This document shows positions 48,463-58,769 of a stretch of DNA of 64,000 nucleotides, in pieces. A program made the translations under genes and the position numbers. Numbering within the stretch: the stretch's first letter is position 1; every line of letters begins with the position of its first letter. Location: NCBI RefSeq assembly GCF_000002985.6, contig NC_003279.8, forward strand, positions 11,098,001-11,162,000. Reading direction: 5' to 3'. The stretch is from Caenorhabditis elegans (lineage: Eukaryota; Nematoda; Chromadorea; Rhabditida; Rhabditidae). The notes under the pieces were generated by a model that saw nothing but the letters and a program-made list of their open reading frames with translations, had not been told where the DNA came from and did not search any database.

Positions 48463-50282
48463 ATGGTCAAGCTCATATTGTTAACAGTACTTGTCATTGG
48501 AGCAACCAATGCAATGTTCTTCATTCCTTCGAAGGTATCCTGTGACGGTTGGTTTTTTTTTTTGAAAGTTACTTGATTTGTTATATTAAAACCACAACTT
48601 TAACGAAAAGTTGCTAGTAACTTCTCTTAAGTAAGACAAAAAAAACATAATTAATACTTACAATAATGAGTTCAACTCTCCACCACGGCAAAACTTTTTT
48701 TAGAATTATGAGTAAGTTTCTGGGTCTAGAAATTCGATTTTGGCCCCGCCAGAGGCGCTAGAGGCGAATGGGAGGTGGGAGGGGGGATGGGATGAGTTCA
48801 AGTGAGTTCAGTGAGTTCAGTTCAGTGATATTATTAATAATAAGAAGAACCACAGTCATTTAAAAAAACCCTTTGCCGATCATTGATTTATTGATTTCAG
48901 ATAAGAACGGAGGAGGCGAAACAAATGTAAGTTGGACGGTATTTTTATCGGTAGCGGAATACTTATGACCTTTGTATTACTCATATATACTATCTGTGCA
49001 TCTTCGACACTGACCACTTACGTTGAGACTTAATACCTGTGGAAATATGTTAGGAGTACTGTAGGGTTATTGTACACCAGCCGTACACCGCACCTCCGCC
49101 GCGGCCCCCGACTTCTGGGGCTCAAAACTAACTTTTTCTGAAACTACCGTAACCCTACAGTATTCCTACGGTACCACTATTGTACCACTACAGTACCCCG
49201 ACTATATCCCTACACTAACCCCAACTCACTATCCCTCCATAAGCTAAAACTTCACAGACTACAAAGACTACATAAACTACAAACTATGGACAAACGGAAT
49301 AAGCGCTTTATATATAGTAAATGATAATTTATTTCTTCTATAAGATCCTTTCAAGATTTTGATCAAGATCAGGAGTAAAATCTCTGACAAAAAAGCTTGA
49401 GTACTAATTGTAAGTTCAGAATGTGGAGCATGCAGGAGTTGTTTCAAACTACACAAGACTCCAGAAAAGCTAAGCAAGATTGTCTTTAATTTCTGTTAAT
49501 TTCTATGCAAGAATACGTAAAACGTTTCACTAGGACTTCATCAAGTCTATACAGAAGATTCACTTCATTTATATTTGTTATACTTTTTTATTTTTGCCAG
49601 AGATATAGTTTTAGATTTTATACTGCAAAACTTATGAAATAATTTAGGTATATTTTTGGGTCAGGCTTAAAATAGGCGCAATTTAAGGTAAAGCCTATGT
49701 GTTTCAGGGTGGCTGTGGAGCTGGATGGCGTCGTCTCAACCGCCCATCTGGTGGTTGGTGTATCCGAGTATTCGAAGGAGTACTTACTCAAGCGGACGCC
49801 GAAGCTAAATGCAAATCCCGTGGTGCAACACTCTCCGGACTGAAAAATGCGGAAGAAGCACGTATTATAGCTGGTATGCTACGAGCTTGTGAATTGTATA
49901 ATTGTATATCCTTCCAGACATGGCTTTACCTGTGCTCAACCGAGATAGCGGATCTGTATGGATCGGAGCTAGGCGAACTGATGCCTGTATGACTAAGAGC
50001 ATAACATCCGACTGCACGGCTACCAACTCCTTCACCTGGACTGATGGTTCAACTTCTGGAACCGCTGGATTCGTGTGGGACTCTAGACAACCAGACAATG
50101 ATTATAAGAAACAACCATGTGTGATCCTTCTCTCCTCTAAAACTCCTGAAACTCCGGTGTCAGTGAAGAATCGTCCATGGCTACCCAGAATGATTGATGA
50201 CGTTGCATGTAGTCTTGACCCGGCAGAAGGCAGTGCAAGAATTGTGGCTGGTTACGTGTGTGGAAAGAAAAGTTCGCAATAA
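48463..50282 (+). CDS. Secreted C-type lectin 3 (213 aa)
   Basis: Exons 48463-48547, 48901-48926, 49708-49873 and 49918-50282. Signal peptide MVKLILLTVLVIGATNA, then a shortened linker (DKNGGGETN) without the serine run of its relatives, then a complete lectin domain: GCGAGWRRLNRPSGGWC, ATLSGLKN, GSVWIGARR, NSFTWTDGS, GFVWDSRQPDN, QPCVILLSS, IDDVAC, GYVCGKKSS. All cysteines expected from the neighbours are present. TATA box at 48417, 46 bp before the ATG, and AATAAA soon after the stop. Intron 2 is 780 bp and holds only AT-rich DNA and scattered CTACAAA fragments. Probably extracellular; its ligand cannot be read from sequence. Confidence 0.9.
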
Positions 50283-50943
50283 TTGGTTTTGTCAATGAAT
50301 AAATGTTTATTTGAAGTATTCTATAGTAGATATGATGTATGGAAAAAACTTTTTTTGGTCAATTTTCTCAAAAAAAAAAATTGAAAAAAAATCAATTTCA
50401 ATTTTCATACAACTTTGTTAAATAAGTTAATCTGTATGTTTTCCATATTAAAAACCTATTTAAAATCTATGATTGTTACTGAGAATTCAAAAATATTGAA
50501 GTAAACTTAGCGTTTTTAAGTTGAAAACAGTAGGTTCACATATGCAATCTTTTATAATTCAAAGAAAAAACACATGGTTTTGTTGAAAAACTATCAAAAA
50601 CTTTTCCATACATTTTACTTTCAGAAAATATGTTTAAAATTTTTGTAGCTAATCAGGTTCAAAAGTTACGTCAGTTTTGACTAGAGGTACTCTTTCCCGG
50701 CCAATGTTAGAATTAACCTCCCAAGCTTTGATCTAGAAAAATTTGAGTTTCAGGTGGATTTTCCAACAAATAGCATAACTTTTATCCTTTTTTTTTATTT
50801 TTTTTGATAGCTTGAACGATTCAAACAGCCTTTCGATCACATACTGCTTCTGATGCTGATCTTAAACATCCAAACCCATGCAATAAATTTTGCAAGCCTC
50901 CGCTCACCACACACATAAAACTTTTAAAAGTTCCGGTATCACG

Positions 50944-50950
50944 TATAAAA
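50944..50950 (+). promoter_or_regulatory. TATA box of lectin 4
   Basis: TATAAAA, 33 bp before the ATG. Confidence 0.7.
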
Positions 50951-50982
50951 CCCCTCGCTGTGACAAATTTCCGTTCTGCAAA

Positions 50983-52261
50983 ATGACCAAGTTTATTCTT
51001 TTAGCCCTAGTTGGGCTTGCAGCTGCAATTGACTTTGACTCTTCATCCAGTGAATCTTGTGAAGGTAAGGCTGATTGAAAGAGGATTTAATGATGGAAGA
51101 AATGGTTTAAGATGGCAACGGTCATGGTCATGGTCACGGTAATGGAAATGGTAATGGCAATGGCAATGGTAATGGCAACGGAGGGCGGGCAAACGTGAGT
51201 TACTCATAAAATGCCCCATTTCTGTTTGATATACGAGAATTGCGGGAATTTAGACGCAAACTTCTAAACTCATTTCGCATGGTTAAGAGTGTGCTTACGT
51301 CATCCCTTTTCCGTGAAAAAACTTCCCGAATTTTTTGTAGATCAAGCCGCGATGGGACAGCCGGACACCACGTGTATATCATCATTTCTTATATAAAAAA
51401 TAGCGTCCGTTTGTTCCATTTGCCTGCTTGTTTTTAGTGACGTCACAACGTTGTGAGACCCATCGTGGTGAGACCCATTTTGGCGGGAATTCAAATTTCT
51501 TCGTAAAAATTTTGGCGGGAATTCAAATTTCTTCTGAAAAATTTTGGCGGGAATTCGAATTTCTTTAGAAAAATTTTTGGCGGGAATTCAAGTTTCTTGA
51601 GGCGCGGCCAGCGGCTGGTATAGATATAAATTTCCGGGTTTTTATCGTCTTACAAAGCTTTTCCTCTACCGAAAATGAAGATTTCCGTTCCAGGGTGGCT
51701 GTGAAACTGGCTGGCGTCATTTCAGACGTCCATCTGGTAGTTGGTGTGTCAGAGTTTTTGGCGGAAGACTAAACCAAGGAGCTGCACAATCTCAATGCCA
51801 ATCCTTCGGAGCTACCCTTTCAGGACTTCGGAATCTCGAGGAAGCGCGCACTATTTCCAGTAAGCCCATTTTATCAGTCTTACTTTTAAAGTTTTGTTTT
51901 AGATCTGGCCCTCAGTGTGATTGGCCGTTCAAGCGGAGGAATATGGCTCGGAGCACGTAGAACCACTGCCTGTGCCAAGCAACACAAAACTACATCATGC
52001 TCCACAACTAGCTCCTTCCGATGGACAGATAGCTCGGCATCCGGGACTGCTGGATTTGTATGGAATAATGTTCAACCAGACAACTCGGATTTGAACTCCC
52101 AATGTGCCGTATTACATGCCGGAAGCTCTGCAGCTACAGTTAGTAATGCTGTTTGGCAGCCAGCCATGATGGATGACGTCACTTGTTCCTTTGATCCAGC
52201 AGGAAGAGATCCAAGATCTATTTATGGATACGTTTGTGGAAAGAAGCCAAGTAGAAGATGA
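50983..52261 (+). CDS. Secreted C-type lectin 4 (229 aa) with a Gly-Asn/His linker
   Basis: Exons 50983-51064, 51112-51194, 51694-51859 and 51903-52261. Signal peptide MTKFILLALVGLAAA, then DFDSSSSESCE, then an exon-2 linker of alternating Gly with His and Asn (GHGHGHGNGNGNGNGN), then the lectin domain: GCETGWRHFRRPSGSWC, ATLSGLRN, GGIWLGARR, SSFRWTDSS, GFVWNNVQPDN, QCAVLHA, MDDVTC, GYVCGKK. All conserved cysteines and the QPD motif are kept. The linker DNA is a near-perfect GGTAAT/GGCAAT hexamer run, so its length probably varies between strains. Intron 2 contains an inverted-repeat element at 51209-51374. TATA box at 50944. Confidence 0.9.
51209..51374. mobile_element. CACGTG-family inverted-repeat element (copy g) in lectin 4 intron 2
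   Basis: Left half starts ATGCCCCATTTCTGTTTGAT without the CACGTG end; right half ends GGACACCACGTG. It begins about 15 bp after the donor of lectin 4 exon 2. Confidence 0.75.
51450..51600. repeat. GTGAGACCC motif plus GGCGGGAATTCAAATTTC array
   Basis: Two GTGAGACCCAT units followed by four GGCGGGAATTCAAATTTCTT units in lectin 4 intron 2. Confidence 0.8.
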
Positions 52262-52699
52262 TATTTTGTTGATTCAAAGAATAAAAGTAATAACTGTTTA
52301 AATTTTTCGATTGGAACAAATTTCAAAATGCCAGTATTTGAAAAAAAATCATCAGTTATTAACGGTGGCGTAGCCGAAAATATTTTATTGTTTTATTAGA
52401 CTCGAAATTGTCTGAAAATACCGAATTTCAAAATGAAACTGCTTGAATTGTTTTCAAAAAAAGAGGACTAACTTTTTTTTTGATATACAAGTCAATAATC
52501 TTGTATTTACGGTATGTTTAAGGTTTACGAATCACCAGATTTGGTAAGATTTTGTAACTTTTTGGTAACAGGCGTTACTCAAAAACCGTTTTCGCATCAA
52601 AAATGCTACTGACAAATGACGTATAGGGTAAAAGGAACATTTTACAGTTTTCGTCTAACATTTTATTGAACTGCGGATCTATGACGACGAGCTGTCGTC

Positions 52700-52960
52700 A
52701 CGTTGGAGAGTTAGGAGTCAAATATTAACAAAAAAATTAAAAAATTAGAGATCATTTTCAGACTGCTCGTAAAAAGACGGAAAACAAAGATTTTGCAATG
52801 AATCACAACACATTCGATTTACAGTGACAAGATCTTTAATAAAACTATAAACATTTTGAAAGTTAGGTGTCAAATATTTTTATTTTTTATTTAAAAAAAA
52901 TTGGAGTGTAGGTGATAATGAGAGCATTTTCAGACTGCTCGTAAAAAGACATTAAAATAA
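52700..52960. repeat. Direct duplication between lectins 4 and 5
   Basis: GTTAGGAGTCAAATATT...CAGACTGCTCGTAAAAAGAC occurs near 52708-52790 and again, diverged, at 52860-52950. Nothing else is seen in the 970 bp between these genes except the lectin 5 promoter. Confidence 0.7.
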
Positions 52961-53184
52961 ATGTGTTTTTTTGGGTTTTCTGAGATGAATAGGGTAGTTA
53001 CAGAGACGGTAATATATCGGCCTGAAAGATCAAAAACTACATACATTTTTCATTCTTGAACACCTGAACTGTCATCCTTTCTGCAAGAAACCGCGAGAAA
53101 ATCAAAAATCAAAAATAAAATCAAACACCAAATATTTCTCACTGAATTAACATATTCTAAGTTGGTTCCCAGTAAGAATTTTTG

Positions 53185-53191
53185 TATAAAA
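53185..53191 (+). promoter_or_regulatory. TATA box of lectin 5
   Basis: TATAAAAGAG, 44 bp before the ATG. Confidence 0.7.
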
Positions 53192-53234
53192 GAGTGATGC
53201 GGCGCGAGCTAAAGTATCATTCTCTGGTTGATAA

Positions 53235-53939
53235 ATGACAATGTTACTTCTACTAGCAGTTTCTCTCCTTGGCACTGTCACTTGTCAGGTAAGTAAAGGT
53301 AACGGTGACACTTTTCTCAAGGTAGTATTTACATCTCAGACGTGCGAAACTGGATGGTCTGTCCAAGGTTTGCGCGCTTCTGGGTTCTGGTGTGTCAAAG
53401 TATTCCTTGGAACTTACACTCAACCTCAAGCCCAAGCTCAGTGTGAAGCAGTTGGGGCGACTCTCTCTGGAATTCAATCCGCAAATGACGCACAAGTGTT
53501 TCAATGTAGGTTTCTAACTAACGAGTCACTTTTAATTTTTATAACCACAAGACAATAAGTGCCAACATATTCAATTTTTTCAGCTTTGGGACTGGCAGCT
53601 CTAGGTGGGCAGTCAGGATCATTTTGGATTGGAGCCCGTAGAAGAGCTGCGTGTCAGACACAACGCATCACTGCTGATTGCACTGCGCAAAATTCTTTCG
53701 AGTGGACTGATGACACTGTAACTGGAACTGATGGATTTGTTTGGAACGATAAGCAACCTGATAACTCGGATCTCAACTCAGGATGTGCAGTTTTGCTGGC
53801 ATCAGGACCACCAGTACAGTGGGGAAATGGCATGTGGGCCGGAGCGAAATTAGACGATCATGTTTGCGACTTCGTTGATAAGACACCCGCAAATCCAAGA
53901 CGTATTCGTGGTTATATTTGTGGAAAAAGGTCTAATTGA
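53235..53939 (+). CDS. Secreted C-type lectin 5 (191 aa), no linker
   Basis: Three exons: 53235-53288, 53340-53505 and 53584-53939. The first intron is 51 nt, GTAAGT to ATCTCAG. A signal peptide (MTMLLLLAVSLLGTVTCQ) leads straight into the domain (TCETGWSVQG...SGFWC), so the serine/Gly linker exon is absent. The domain keeps ATLSGIQS, GSFWIGARR, NSFEWTDD, GFVWNDKQPDN, GCAVLLAS, LDDHVC and GYICGKR. LDDHVC instead of the DDVxC of genes 1-4 marks a second subfamily shared with the next gene. TATA box at 53185, AATAAA at about 53956. Confidence 0.9.
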
Positions 53940-54030
53940 GTTTTCGAGCGTCGATAATAAATTTGTTCTGGCATTTAGCAGAGGGTAGGCATGCATCAAA
54001 AGAGTGGAAGTCGTGTGGACTAGCATTAGT

Positions 54031-54445
54031 TTAAAGGTGGAGTAGCGGCAGTGGGGATTTTGTTTGAATACACTTATAATGATCCCAAACGACCGAATAT
54101 CATAATGAGACACTACAGAAAATTTTGGATTTTCCATAATTTCCGGTCAAAGTTTTGGAAAATTTCCAAAATTTTGAAAACTATGAGCTTTTGAGGAAAT
54201 CCAAAGATGCTCCGACTCCTACAATGTTTTTATACGATTAATTAAAACAAAATTACAGTACAAAAAATGTAGAAATTTTTTTTGTCGACTTTAAAATTAT
54301 GAGGAGCAAAAACTGAGTCACTTTTTGACTGTAAATAAAAAATTTTCAAAAAATTGTTGAAAAGTTTTATTATGATATTCGGTCATTTTGGGGCCTATCA
54401 TAGTGGTTTTTAACAATTTTCAGACTGGCGCTACTCCACCTTCAA
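54031..54445. repeat. Palindromic element of the TTAAAGGTGGAGTAGCG family
   Basis: Ends TTAAAGGTGGAGTAGCGGCA and GGCGCTACTCCACCTT match the palindrome at 18392. Arms are only partly complementary inside. Located between lectins 5 and 6. Confidence 0.8.
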
Positions 54446-54685
54446 GTGTTTCATTTAAAAAACAGGACATTATTAAAAAAGTGCAAGTTTAGAACATGTT
54501 TTGATAATCGATGCTCACAGGTTTTTACAGTCACTTTTATAATTTCAAAATATTTTTTTTCTGTTCATGAGCAAACTCCATCCATTTTTTTGTTCAAAAA
54601 CTGTCTGTGAACACTTGAACAGTTATGTCTTTTGTTGAAAAATCACAAAAGAATGTAAATTTTTTTGACAATGGGTATAAATTTA

Positions 54686-54692
54686 TATAAAA
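54686..54692 (+). promoter_or_regulatory. TATA box of lectin 6
   Basis: TATATAAAAGAG, sharing TATAAAAGAG with lectin 5; 27 bp before the ATG. Confidence 0.7.
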
Positions 54693-54718
54693 GAGCCATT
54701 TTGTTTTCTGGTGGGAAA

Positions 54719-56262
54719 ATGGCAATGTCCCTTCTGCTGGCACTTTCTCTTCTTGGTGTTGCCACTGTGACTTCGCAGGTAAGGGTTACTGTAACATTGT
54801 TACTAGATACTATTAGTTAACTGATTGTTTTTTTGGGTTCGTTTTGGGCCTCTGGAAAGTTTTGTTTTAATTACGATATACATATTCGATAATGTGTATT
54901 AATAAGGAACTAGTTTAATGGTTGGTAAGAAAATTTGAAAATTTCATGAACCGGTTTCAATACATATGACTCCACTTATTTCCAGACTTGCGATACTGGA
55001 TGGCAACTATTCAGTCGGCCTTCTGGAGAATGGTGTGTCAAGGCATTCGCAGGAGCTTACACTCAACCTCTAGCTCAAGCACAGTGTATTTCTGCTGGGG
55101 CGATACTTTCAGGAGTTCAGGGACACAATGAAGCTGCTGCTTTTTCGAGTATGTTTTTGGGGGCACGGGTGGCTGAGTGGTAGTGGTGTAGCACTACCTT
55201 GCCGGATCGGAAAGTATGTAGTGAATTTGGTTCGCGAAAGGTAAATCGGCCATACCGCTAGTCCTGGTACGGCTTAAAATCAGACTTGTCCGCAGGAGAC
55301 GTAATACTACAAAAATTCAATAAATACGACTTTTTCCATATTCTTAAAGAAAACGGTGTCAGCGAATTAGCTTTGGCATGAGCCAAACTTGGATGCCGGC
55401 TAACAGAACAAGCTCGACTGAACCAGCTTTAAATTCCCAATCACAGTCTCCTCAGCTGGAAATCGGTTTGTTGGCGCAATTCTCGTGCAATGCGTGGGAA
55501 TTTGAGGAAAATCCGAAAATGGTTAATTTTGTGTTTTTTCTTCATATTTTCATTTAATCGGGTTCAATCAAAAACTATATTTCAAATAGAAAACAGTTTT
55601 ATACCGAAAACTGATGATGAACATGAAAATTTTGAGAAAAACTCGAATTTTTGGTTGATTTTACTTTTCTAGGCAGTGTCTTTATTGTTGCACTAAATTC
55701 AGAATTTCTTTTTACTCCACCTTCCTTTCAGTCACATGAACAATTGTTAGCTAATTAAAAACCATGAAACCGACTTTAATGTAACAAACAATGAAGGAAA
55801 TCGCTTTTCAACGGTAAAACTTTCCCACGCTCACGAGAAACGCGCAAGCCCCCTTGTTGGGTCATTTCCACGTGAGGAGACTGTGCCAATCTCGACTCCA
55901 TTCCAGACCTTGGCCTTACATCCCTTGGTAATCAATCTGGATCATTTTGGATCGGAGCCCATAGAATCACTACTTGTATGACACAAATCATCACCGCTCA
56001 ATGCACACCAACCAACTCTTTCTCCTGGACCGACAACTCTGCAACTAGAACCGATGGTTTCGTCTGGGAAACTCAACAACCAGACAACTCGGATTTCAAC
56101 TCATCATGTGCAGTAATTCTCGCAGCGAATGTTCCAGTTATGGCGGCGCAACGTTGGTGGTCGCCGAGCAAGTTAGACGATCATGTGTGCGGTTATGTTG
56201 ATGAGGATGTTTCTAACCCGAGACGTGTTCGTGGATACATTTGTGGAAAGTTTGCGACCTAA
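54719..56262 (+). CDS. C-type lectin 6, linker-less; frame break at the exon 2/intron 2 boundary
   Basis: Exons 54719-54778, 54986-55147 and 55907-56262. Signal peptide MAMSLLLALSLLGVATVTSQ, then TCDTGWQLFSRPSGEWC, ILSGVQGHN; the last exon keeps GSFWIGAHR, NSFSWTDNS, GFVWETQQPDN, SCAVILAA, LDDHVC and GYICGKF. In every other family member this middle exon ends in phase 1; here it is one base short (GCTTTTCGA before GTATG), so the last exon would be read out of frame and stop early. Either the gene is a recent pseudogene in this strain or a different donor is used, for example inside the SINE that begins just after the donor. TATA box at 54686. Closest relative is lectin 5. Confidence 0.7.
55155..55340 (+). 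mobile_element. tRNA-related SINE in lectin 6 intron 2
   Basis: Starts about 8 bp after the donor of lectin 6 exon 2. A box TGGCTGAGTGG; the B-box region GGTTCGCGA is imperfect. The body includes CTAGTCCTGGTACGGCTTAA, similar to the body of the copy at 35883, suggesting the same family. Confidence 0.55.
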
Positions 56263-57369
56263 TTGAGAAGCCTAATTGAGTTGAAAAATAAAGGATTGCA
56301 AAAGGATTACAAATAAAGTTCATATAAGCATAGGCTCTCAGAGCTCTTGCAGCACTCTCCCCACCAGAAGCAGCACACTGCACATCATCCATCCGATTTG
56401 CGTACCATGTCCATTTATCCTGGATCGAGGAAGCACGGGATGCAAGGAGCACTAAGCACTGTTGACTCCTTGAATCTTTATTATCAGGTTGATTAGTATT
56501 CCATACTAAGCCAGCAGTTCCTGTCGTAGATCCATCCGTCCATTGGAAAGAGTTCAAGGATCCGCAGGAAGTGGACAGAGCCGAGTTCCGACACGCCTGG
56601 GTTCTCCTTCCCCCGATCCATATAGATCCACTGGCTTCTGAGATTAGATCCAAAGCGGATTCTGGAAATTGAATTATGGTATAGCTCTGAATATTAAACC
56701 TTAAAGTTCATAGCCAACTAACTAGTAATGAAGTTGATCTCCACTTGATTCTGCACTCCTGACAGCGTGGCCCCCACATTTTGGCGGCAACGGTTTTCGG
56801 CGTCAGCTTGAGAGTGAGTTCCCCGGTATATACGAATGCACCAGGCACCGGATGGACGGTTGAAGCGTTTCCAGCCAGAGTCACAGCCTCTCTGAAATTT
56901 TGAACAGAAGAGCTCTGGGTTCAAACGTGCAAAACCGCTTTTTCAAGATGGATTAATGTCAGATCTTTGAAAAATTCACGGCTATATCAACTACTAAATA
57001 CTAACTACTAACTACTAACTACAAACTACAAACTACAAACTATCAACTACTAACTACTAACTACTAACGACTAACTACTAACTACTAACTACTAACTACT
57101 AACTACTAACTACAAACTACAAACTACAAAATATGAAGCCTGTGGAGACTACACACTACAGCGTACCGTTTCCTTGTATTGCGCCACGTGGCTACTTACA
57201 TTACTTTGGTTGCTCCCCCCTCTGCCGTTTCCTCCGCCATTACCTCTACCGTGGTAATCACCTGAAAATTAATATTCGATCAAATTTCCACAAACTCAAA
57301 GTTATACAAACCTCCATGAGAAGCCACTGCTCCAATAAAAATCGCTAACAGAACCAGGAGACTTGTCAT
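56213..57369 (-). CDS. C-type lectin 7 (245 aa as read) with a replaced C-terminus
   Basis: Minus-strand exons 57369-57312, 57261-57200, 56891-56723 and 56661-56213. Signal peptide MTSLLVLLAIFIGAVASHG, a Gly/Asn/Arg linker (GRGNGGGNGRGGSNQSN), then RGCDSGWKRFNRPSGAWC, ATLSGVQN, GSIWIGGRR, NSFQWTDGS, LVWNTNQPDN, QQCLVLLAS, MDDVQC. After RAYA the usual CGKK end is missing; the frame runs on through unrelated residues (YMNFICNPF...) to a stop at 56213. That extension is antisense to the 3' UTR and last 50 bp of lectin 6, with which this gene is convergent. The final disulfide cysteine is therefore lost or replaced. TATA box at 57400 reading leftward. Possibly functional, possibly a truncation allele. 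Confidence 0.8.
56990..57130. repeat. CTACTAA/CTACAAA heptamer tract in lectin 7 intron 2
   Basis: A mixed run in which CTACTAA has replaced CTACAAA in most units; isolated from the main heptamer domain. Confidence 0.85.
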
Positions 57370-57399
57370 TTTTTGCACATCAGTCTCGGCAAACGGGGG

Positions 57400-57406
57400 T
57401 TTTATA
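57400..57406 (-). promoter_or_regulatory. TATA box of lectin 7
   Basis: TATAAAACCCCCG reading leftward, 31 bp before the ATG. Confidence 0.7.
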
Positions 57407-57801
57407 GTACAGACCCCTCGGTTACATAAAAACTTGCAAGCAAACCCCCCACCCCTGAATGAAATTTTTTGAACCTGAGCTATAGTTAATGATTTCAGGA
57501 TTAAATTTGCAAAATTTTGTATCCAAAAAAAATATATCGCTACATAAAACCAAAGACCTCCTCTTCCCGCGTAATTGTCGTTTGGCGTCTTCCAGAGGCG
57601 GTTTTGGTGGTTTTTGTCGTACAAGAGGGGAGGTGTTGGATAGAAACGTGAACCTTTACTAGTTATCGACGTGAGCAAAGGGTCACTGTGAACTCTTCTT
57701 GTATTTTGAATTATTCCACCCTTCTCCGGTTTAACTAATAAACCTTCTTATTATTCTCTATCGTCGTCACGACACAACAAAAAATTATATACTCCTGAAA
57801 C

Positions 57802-57990
57802 CACGTGGTGTCAAGCTGTCCCATTACGGTTTGATCTACAAAAAATGCGGGAAATTGCTCCCCCCATTAAAATGTGACGTCAGCACAATCCTTACCATGC
57901 GAAATCAATTGAAAAGTCTGCGTCTCTTTTCGCGCATTTTTTGTAGATCTACACAAATCAAGCCGAAATGAGACATTCTGGCACCACGTG
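57802..57990. mobile_element. CACGTG-ended inverted-repeat element (copy h)
   Basis: Both ends read CACGTGGTGTCA/TGGCACCACGTG; central TGTGACGTCAGCAC. Lies between lectins 7 and 8. Confidence 0.85.
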
Positions 57991-58141
57991 TGATGTATAA
58001 AGTGTGAGCTCTGCAGTCTCTTATAGGAGCAAACTCCATCCATCTTTTTGTTCAAAAAACAACTACACCAATTAGTACTATTAAAGCACTTACATAAAAA
58101 AACAACACGCATATAGCGGTTTTATACCTATATTACTATCG

Positions 58142-58328
58142 CACGTGGTGTCAAAGTGTCTAATTTCGGTTCGATCTACGTAGATCTACAAAAAATGCGG
58201 GAGAAGAGACGCAGACTTCTCAACTGATTTCACATGGATAAGAACGTGCGCTGACGTCACATTTTTTAGGCAAAAATTCCCGCATTTTTTGTAGATCATG
58301 CCGTAATGGGGCAACCTGGTACCACGTG
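58142..58328. mobile_element. CACGTG-ended inverted-repeat element (copy i)
   Basis: Complete element with CACGTG at both ends and GCTGACGTCACA in the middle, 152 bp from copy h and in the opposite internal order. Confidence 0.85.
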
Positions 58329-58412
58329 TTATTGTTAAAAACTTGCATGGATGGAACTTCAAGGTGATCTTTGATTGTGATGTCATTCGGCTGACGGGGC
58401 TATAAAAGATTG

Positions 58413-58673
58413 ATGGAAGAGGGTTGCAAGTTGGTCATGATTTTTGTTGACGACGGCGCATGTGTGGAAGCTAATGATTTAATGAGACAGAACTCAGTGC
58501 GACCCCTTAATGTTTGCGTTGTACCACATTCTGAAACTTTTATTAAAAAATGGTTAATGCCATTGGATTCTAAATGTCAAAAAACCCCCTGTCCAAAATT
58601 TTTTATGAAAATATATGGGAAACTACCGAAATTAGGCCAAAAAATCATCAAAATGACCGTCCAACTTCTATAG
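58413..58673 (+). other. Unassigned 86-codon ORF after a TATA-like site
   Basis: Open frame from ATG at 58413 (or the inner ATG at 58437) to TAG at 58673. The first half looks coding-like (IFVDDGACVEAND); the second half is low-complexity and Lys-rich. A TATAAAA at 58401 is too close to the first ATG but 36 bp before the second. There is no signal peptide and no recognised domain. It sits between two lectin genes beside a CACGTG element. Chance is not excluded. Confidence 0.2.
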
Positions 58674-58769
58674 CGCCCCTCTCAGATTTTTTACATTTTT
58701 TACAGTGTGCAATATTTTGCTTCAAATTAAATAATATAACTTTCATTTTTATTAATGCTCTCACACAAT

